From NCBI GenBank assembly GCA_022605955.1, contig JAKCOZ010000301.1, positions 62,001 through 126,000 on the forward strand: a stretch of DNA of 64,000 bases, written 5' to 3'. The stretch comes from Rallus limicola (Eukaryota; Chordata; Aves; Gruiformes; Rallidae). The position numbers and the translations under genes are program-made. Position 1 is the first letter of the stretch, and each line of letters begins with the position of its first letter. The notes below the pieces were generated by a model. The model saw nothing but the letters and a program-made list of their open reading frames with translations, was not told where the DNA came from and did no database searches. Positions 56,801-64,000 of this stretch are shown here, in pieces.

Positions 56801-59800
56801 TAGCAGACTGCAGTTCAAAACATGCTAAACGTCCAGCAATAACTCCCAAAGTAAAGAAGCTAGGCCTGAAAGGCATAGCTTGTCTGAAACCTCCTAACAG
56901 GACACACGAGCAGACCCTGTCACTTTGGCTCTCAGCCTTTTCCTTTGCCTGGAAAGAGGGAACATGCCTGGAACCTCCTACGGTGCTTTTCTCGGCCCTA
57001 GCAGACTGCAGTTCAAAACATGCTAAACGTCCAGCAATAACTCCCAAAGTAAAGAAGCTAGGCCTGAAAGGCATAGCTTGTCTGAAACCTCCTAACAGGA
57101 CACATGAGCAGACCCTGTCACTTTGGCTCTCAGCCTTTTCCTTTGCCTGGAAAGAGGGAACATGCCTGGAACCTCCTACGGTGCTTTTCTCGGCCCTAGC
57201 AGACTGCAGTTCAAAACATGCTAAACGTCCAGCAATAACTCCCAACGTAAAGAAGCTAGGCCTGAAAGGCATAGCTTGTCTGAAACCTCCTAACAGGACA
57301 CGCGAGGAGACCCTGTCACTTTGGCTCTCAGCCTTTTCCTTTGCCTGGAAAGAGGGAACATGCCTGGAACCTCCTACGGTGCTTTTCTCGGCCCTAGCAG
57401 ACTGCAGTTCAAAACATGCTAAACGTCCAGCAATAACTCCCAAAGTAAAGAAGCTAGGCCTGAAAGGCATAGCTTGTCTGAAACCTCCTAACAGGACACA
57501 CGAGCAGACCCTGTCACTTTGGCTCTCAGCCTTTTCCTTTGCCTGGAAAGAGGGAACATGCCTGGAACCTCCTACGGTGCTTTTCTCGGCCCTAGCAGAC
57601 TGCAGTTCAAAACACGCTAAACGTCCAGCAATAACTCCCAATGTAAAGAAGCTAGGCCTGAAAGGCATAGCTTGTCTGAAACCTCCTAACAGGACACACG
57701 AGCAGACCCTGTCACTTTGGCTCTCAGCCTTTTCCTTTGCCTGGAAAGAGGGAACATGCCTGGAACCTCCTACGGTGCTTTTCTCGGCCCTAGCAGACTG
57801 CAGTTCAAAACATGCTAAACGTCCAGCAATAACTCCCAAAGTAAAGAAGCTAGGCCTGAAAGGCATAGCTCGCCTGAAACCTCCTAACAGGACACACGAG
57901 CAGACCCTGTCACTTTGGCTCTCAGCCTTTTCCTTTGCCTGGAAAGAGGGAACATGCCTGGAACCTCCTGCGGTGCTTTTCTCGGCCCTAGCAGACTGCA
58001 GTTCAAAACATGCTAAACGTCCAGCAATAACTCCCAAAGTAAAGAAGCTAGGCCTGAAAGGCATAGCTTGTCTGAAACCTCCTAACAGGACACACGAGCA
58101 GACCCTGTCACTTTGGCTCTCAGCCTTTTCCTTTGCCTGGAAAGAGGGAACATGCCTGGAACCTCCTACGGTGCTTTTCTCGGCCCTAGCAGACTGCAGT
58201 TCAAAACATGCTAAACGTCCAGCAATAACTCCCAAAGTAAAGAAGCTAGGCATGAAAGGCATAGTTTGTCTGAAACCTCCTAACAGGACACGTGAGCAGA
58301 CCCTGTCACTTTGGCTCTCAGCCTTTTCCTTTGCCTGGAAAGAGGGAACATGCCTGGAACCTCCTACGGTGCTTTTCTCGGCCCTAGCAGACTGCAGTTC
58401 AAAACATGCTAAACGTCCAGCAATAACTCCCAAAGTAAAGAAGCGAGGCCTGAAAGGCATAACTCGTCTGAAACCTCTTAACAGGACACACGAGCAGACC
58501 CTGTCACTTTGGCTCTCAGCCTTTTCCTTTGCCTGGAAAGAGGGAACATGCCTGGAACCTCCTACGGTGCTTTTCTCGGCCCTAGCAGACTGCAGTTCAA
58601 AACATGCTAAACGTCCAGCAATAACTCCCAAAGTAAAGAAGCTAGGCCTGAAAGGCATAGCTTGTCTGAAACCTCCTAACAGGACACACGAGCAGACCCT
58701 GTCACTTTGGCTCTCAGCCTTTTCCTTTGCCTAGAAAGAGGGAACATGCCTGGAACCTCCTACGGTGCTTTTCTTGGCCCTAGCAGACTGCAGTTCAAAA
58801 CATGCTAAACGTCCAGCAATAACTCCCAAAGTAAAGAAGCTAGGCCTGAAAGGCATAGCTCGCCTGAAACCTCCTAACAGGACACACGAGCAGACCCTGT
58901 CACTTTGGCTCTCAGCCTTTTCCTTTGCCTGGAAAGAGGGAACATGCCTGGAACCTCCTACGGTGCTTTTCTCGGCCCTAGCAGACTGCAGTTCAAAACA
59001 TGCTAAACGTCCAGCAATAACTCCCAAAGTAAAGAAGCTAGGCCTGAAAGGCAAATCTTGTCTGAAACCTCCTAACAGGACACACGAGCAGACCCTGTCA
59101 CTTTGGCTCTCAGCCTTTTCCTTTGCCTGGAAAGAGGGAACATGCCTGGAACCTCCTACGGTGCTTTTCTCGGCCCTAGCAGACTGCAGTTCAAAACATG
59201 CTAAACGTCCAGCAATAACTCCCAAAGTAATGAAGCTAGGCCTGAAAGGCATAGCTTGTCTGAAACCTCCTAACAGGACACACGAGCAGACCCTGTCACT
59301 TTGGCTCTCAGCCTTTTCCTTTGCCTGGAAAGAGGGAACATGCCTGGAACCTCCTACGGTGCTTTTCTCGGCCCTAGCAGACTGCAGTTCAAAACATGCT
59401 AAACGTCCAGCAATAACTCCCAAAGTAAAGAAGCTAGGCCTGAAAGGCATAGCTTGTCTGAAACCTCCTAACAGGACACACGAGCAGACCCTGTCACTTT
59501 GGCTCTCAGCCTTTTCCTTTGCCTGGAAAGAGGGAACATGCCTGGAACCTCCTACGGTGCTTTTCTCGGCCCTAGCAGACTGCAGTTCAAAACATGCTAA
59601 ACGTCCAGCAATAACTCCCAAAGTAAAGAAGCTAGGCCTGAAAGGCATAGCTTGTCTGAAACCTCCTAACAGGACACACGAGCAGACCCTGTCACTTTGG
59701 CTCTCAGCCTTTTCCTTTGCCTGGAAAGAGGGAACATGCCTGGAACCTCCTACGGTGCTTTTCTCGGCCCTAGCAGACTGCAGTTCAAAACATGCTAAAC

Positions 59801-62800
59801 GTCCAGCAATAACTCCCAAAGTAAAGAAGCTAGGCCTGAAAGGCATAGCTCGCCTGAAACCTCCTAACAGGACACACGAGCAGACCCTGTCACTTTGGCT
59901 CTCAGCCTTTTCCTTTGCCTGGAAAGAGGGAACATGCCTGGAACCTCCTACGGTGCTTTAGTCGGCCCTAGCAGACTGCAGTTCAAAACATGCTAAACGT
60001 CCAGCAATTACTCCCAAAGTAAAGACGCTAGGCCTGAAAGGCAAATCTTGTCTGAAACCTCCTAACAGGACACACGAGCAGACCCTGTCACTTTGGCTCT
60101 CAGCCTTTTCCTTTGCCTGGAAAGAGGGAACATGCCTGGAACCTCCTACGGTGCTTTTCTCGGCCCTAGCAGACTGCAGTTCAAAACATGTTAAACGTCC
60201 AGCAATAACTCCCAAAGTAAAGAAGCTAGGCCTGAAAGGCATAGCTTGTCTGAAACCTCCTAACAGGACACACGAGCAGACCCTGTCACTTTGGCTCTCA
60301 GCCTTTTCCTTTGCCTGGAAAGAGGGAACATGCCTGGAAACTCCTGCGGTGCTTTTCTCGGCCCTAGCAGACTGCAGTTCAAAACATGCTAAACGTCCAG
60401 CAATAACTCCCAAAGTAAAGAAGCTAGGCCTGAAAGGCATAGCTTGTCTGAAACCTCCTAACAGGACACACGAGCAGACCCTGTCACTTTGGCTCTCAGC
60501 CTTTTCCTTTGCCTGGAAAGAGGGAACATGCCTGGAACCTCCTACGGTGCTTTTCTCGGCCCTAGCAGACTGCAGTTCAAAACATGCTAAACGTCCAGCA
60601 ATAACTCCCAAAGTAAAGAAGCTAGGCATGAAAGGCATAGTTTGTCTGAAACCTCCTAACAGGACACGTGAGCAGACCCTGTCACTTTGGCTCTCAGCCT
60701 TTTCCTTTGCCTGGAAAGAGGGAACATGCCTGGAACCTCCTACGGTGCTTTTCTCGGCCCTAGCAGACTGCAGTTCAAAACATGCTAAACGTTCAGCAAT
60801 AACTCCCAAAGTAAAGAAGCGAGGCCTGAAAGGCATAACTCGTCTGAAACCTCTTAACAGGACACACGAGCAGACCCTGTCACTTTGGCTCTCAGCCTTT
60901 TCCTTTGCCTGGAAAGAGGGAACATGCCTGGAACCTCCTACGGTGCTTTTCTCGGCCCTAGCAGACTGCAGTTCAAAACATGCTAAACGTCCAGCAATAA
61001 CTCCCAAAGTAAAGAAGCTAGGCCTGAAAGGCATAGCTTGTCTGAAACCTCCTAACAGGACACACGAGCAGACCCTGTCACTTTGGCTCTCAGCCTTTTC
61101 CTTTGCCTAGAAAGAGGGAACATGCCTGGAACCTCCTACGGTGCTTTTCTTGGCCCTAGCAGACTGCAGTTCAAAACATGCTAAACGTCCAGCAATAACT
61201 CCCAAAGTAAAGAAGCTAGGCCTGAAAGGCATAGCTCGCCTGAAACCTCCTAACAGGACACACGAGCAGACCCTGTCACTTTGGCTCTCAGCCTTTTCCT
61301 TTGCCTGGAAAGAGGGAACATGCCTGGAACCTCCTACGGTGCTTTTCTCGGCCCTAGCAGACTGCAGTTCAAAACATGCTAAACGTCCAGCAATAACTCC
61401 CAAAGTAAAGAAGCTAGGCCTGAAAGGCAAATCTTGTCTGAAACCTCCTAACAGGACACACGAGCAGACCCTGTCACTTTGGCTCTCAGCCTTTTCCTTT
61501 GCCTGGAAAGAGGGAACATGCCTGGAACCTCCTACGGTGCTTTTCTCGGCCCTAGCAGACTGCAGTTCAAAACATGTTAAACGTCCAGCAATAACTCCCA
61601 AAGTAAAGAAGCTAGGCCTGAAAGGCATAGCTTGTCTGAAACCTCCTAACAGGACACACGAGCAGACCCTGTCACTTTGGCTCTCAGCCTTTTCCTTTGC
61701 CTGGAAAGAGGGAACATGCCTGGAACCTCCTACGGTGCTTTTCTCGGGCCTAGCAGACTGCAGTTCAAAACATGCTAAACGTCCAGCAATAACTCCCAAA
61801 GTAAAGAAGCTAGGCCTGAAAGGCATAGCTTGTCTGAAACCTCCTAACAGGACACACGAGCAGACCCTGTCACTTTGGCTCTCAGCCTTTTCCTTTGCCT
61901 GGAAAGAGGGAACATGCCTGGAACCTCCTACGGTGCTTTTCTCGGCCCTAGCAGACTGCAGTTCAAAACATGCTAAACGTCCAGCAATAACTCCCAAAGT
62001 AAAGAAGCTAGGCCTGAAAGGCATAGTTTGTCTGAAACCTCCTAACAGGACACGCGAGCAGACCCTGTCACTTTGGCTCTCAGCCTTTTCCTTTGCCTGG
62101 AAAGAGGGAACATGCCTGGAACCTCCTACGGTGCTTTTCTCGGCCCTAGCAGACTGCAGTTCAAAACATGCTAAACGTCCAGCAATAACTCCCAAAGTAA
62201 AGAAGCGAGGCCTGAAAGGCATAGCTCGTCTGAAACCTCTTAACAGGACACACGAGCAGACCCTGTCACTTTGGCTCTCAGCCTTTTCCTTTGCCTGGAA
62301 AGAGGGAACATGCCTGGAACCTCCTACGGTGCTTTTCTCAGGCCTAGCAGACTGCAGTTCAAAACATGCTAAACGTCCAGCAATAACTCCCAAAGTAAAG
62401 AAGCTAGGCCTGAAAGGCATAGCTTGTCTGAAACCTCCTAACAGGACACACGAGCAGACCCTGTCACTTTGGCTCTCAGCCTTTTCCTTTGCCTGGAAAG
62501 AGGGAACATGCCTGGAACCTCCTACGGTGCTTTTCTCGGCCCTAGCAGACTTCAGTTCAAAACATGCTAAACGTCCAGCAATAACTCCCAAAGTAAAGAA
62601 GCTAGGCCTGAAAGGCATAGCTTGTCTGAAACCTCCTAACAGGACACACGAGCAGACCCTGTCACTTTGGCTCTCAGCCTTTTCCTTTGCCTGGAAAGAG
62701 GGAACATGCCTGGAACCTCCTACGGTGCTTTTCTCGGCCCTAGCAGACTGCAGTTCAAAACATGCTAAACGTCCAGCAATAACTCCCAAAGTAAAGAAGC

Positions 62801-64000
62801 TAGGCCTGAAAGGCATAGCTTGTCTGAAACCTCCTAACAGGACACGCGAGCAGACCCTGTCACTTTGGCTCTCAGCCTTTTCCTTTGCCTGGAAAGAGGG
62901 AACATGCCTGGAACCTCCTACGGTGCTTTTCTCGGCCCTAGCAGACTGCAGTTCAAAACATGCTAAACGTCCAGCAATAACTCCCAAAGTAAAGAAGCTA
63001 GGCCTGAAAGGCATAGCTCGCCTGAAACCTCCTAACAGGACACACGAGCAGACCCTGTCACTTTGGCTCTCAGCCTTTTCCTTTGCCTGGAAAGAGGGAA
63101 CATGCCTGGAACCTCCTACGGTGCTTTTCTCGGCCCTAGCAGACTGCAGTTCAAAACATGCTAAACGTCCAGCAATAACTCCCAAAGTAAAGAAGCTAGG
63201 CCTGAAAGGCATAGCTTGTCTGAAACCTCCTAACAGGACACATGAGCAGACCCTGTCACTTTGGCTCTCAGCCTTTTCCTTTGCCTGGAAAGAGGGAACA
63301 TGCCTGGAACCTCCTACGGTGCTTTTCTCGGCCCTAGCAGACTGCAGTTCAAAACATGCTAAACGTCCAGCTATAACTCTCAAAGTAAAGAAGCTAGGCC
63401 TGAAAGGCATAGCTTGTCTGAAACCTCCTAACAGGACACGCGAGGAGACCCTGTCACTTTGGCTCTCAGCCTTTTCCTTTGCCTGGAAAGAGGGAACATG
63501 CCTGGAACCTCCTACGGTGCTTTTCTCGGCCCTAGCAGACTGCAGTTCAAAACATGCTAAACGTCCAGCAATAACTCCCAAAGTAAAGAAACTAGGCCTG
63601 AAAGGCATAGCTTTCTGAAACCTCCTAACTGGACACACGAGCAGACCCTGTCACTTTGGCTCTCAGCCTTTTCCTTTGCCTGGAAAGAGGGAACATGCCT
63701 GGAACCTCCTACGGTGCTTTTCTCGGCCCTAGCAGACTGCAGTTCAAAACATGCTAAACGTCCAGCAATAACTCCCAAAGTAAAGAAGCTAGGCCTGAAA
63801 GGCATAGCTTGTCTGAAACCTCCTAACAGGACACACGAGCAGACCCTGTCACTTTGGCTCTCAGCCTTTTCCTTTGCCTGGAAAGAGGGAACATGCCTGG
63901 AACCTCCTACGGTGCTTTTCTCGGCCCTAGCAGACTGCAGTTCAAAACATGCTAAACGTCCAGCAATAACTCCCAAAGTAAAGAAGCTAGGCCTGAAAGG
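50860..64000. repeat. 35-monomer (6,929-bp) near-identical tandem duplication
   Basis: Copy 1 is about 50860-57788; copy 2 begins about 57789 and runs off the window. Private markers recur exactly 6,929 bp apart: GCCTAGAAAG stops (51805, 58734), GCTTTAGTCGG (53031, 59960), ACTCCTGCGG, CGTTCAGC, CTTCAGTTC (55622, 62551), CTATAACTCTC and the 1-bp-deleted monomer (56684, 63613). Six long translated stretches, three per strand, are the same in both copies over about 5 kb. The period is 35 x 198 minus 1, the deletion having occurred before duplication. Upstream of about 50860 / 57789 the copies stop matching. Confidence 0.9.

Larger units (their letters stand above)
16256..64000. repeat. 198-bp satellite array, 3' segment (about 241 monomers)
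   Basis: The same monomer as at 1-9387, in the same orientation and phase, continues to the window edge. TAAAGAAGC at 16261 recurs at 63781, exactly 240 periods later. Only four monomers depart from 198 bp: 199 bp at about 33357 and 39298 (an extra T in CTGTTCAC) and 197 bp at about 56684 and 63613 (CTTTCTG for CTTGTCTG). Unlike the 5' segment, many monomers carry + strand stops in the otherwise open frame: GTAAAGTAG, CACGAGTAG, GAGTGAAC, GCCTAGAAAG, GCTTTAGTCGG. On the - strand an open frame with an ATG in most monomers runs for up to 2,764 codons (25109-33403). I see no gene, no non-satellite insertion and no inversion anywhere in this stretch. Confidence 0.98.

Noticed and set aside
1..64000. 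CRISPR array
   Set aside because: The unit is 198 bp with no unique spacers, and the context is a eukaryotic satellite with a retrovirus.
1..64000. CENP-B box in the satellite
   Set aside because: The consensus contains no TTCG on either strand, which the core of the box requires.

Overview
The window is eukaryotic, and most likely from a bird (probably a songbird). Nothing in it looks bacterial or phage-like. It holds two things: a satellite DNA array with a 198-bp monomer, and one complete, apparently young endogenous retrovirus inserted into that array. The bird call rests on my recognition of the LTR start, the ERVL-type pol and the pairing of the two. I ran no database search.

Layout. 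Positions 1-9387 are about 47.4 head-to-tail satellite monomers. Positions 9388-16255 are a 6,868-bp ERVL-like provirus on the + strand: 588-bp 5' LTR (9388-9975), tRNA-Lys-type primer binding site (9983-10000), gag (10094-11974), in-frame amber codon (11972-11974), pro-pol (11975-15169), non-coding 3' region (15170-15666), and 589-bp 3' LTR (15667-16255). A 5-bp target duplication, CAAAG, flanks it (9383-9387 and 16256-16260). Positions 16256-64000 are about 241 more monomers in the same orientation and register. Removing the provirus and one target copy restores an uninterrupted 198-bp monomer.

The retrovirus. Gag and Pol are open over their full length, in one frame, separated by a single UAG, so Pol is probably made by stop-codon readthrough. 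Pol keeps every catalytic residue I looked for in protease, reverse transcriptase, RNase H and integrase. I see no env and no dUTPase. The LTRs differ, by my reading, only by one C in a homopolymer. This is a recent, structurally intact insertion.

The satellite. The monomer is 198 bp and about 50% GC. Its length is nearly invariant: in about 288 monomers I find only four 1-bp indels, which reduce to two events copied by later duplication. Because 198 is a multiple of 3 and the consensus has an open frame on each strand, the array shows enormous but meaningless open frames (over 3,000 codons on +, over 2,700 on -). Linked monomer variants reveal nested higher-order duplications, the clearest being a 35-monomer, 6,929-bp tandem block at about 50.86-64.0 kb. 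Each monomer carries an 11-bp inverted repeat with a 3-nt spacer, and the provirus landed 5 bp from one of these. I see no CENP-B-like box, no tRNA or rRNA gene and no host gene.
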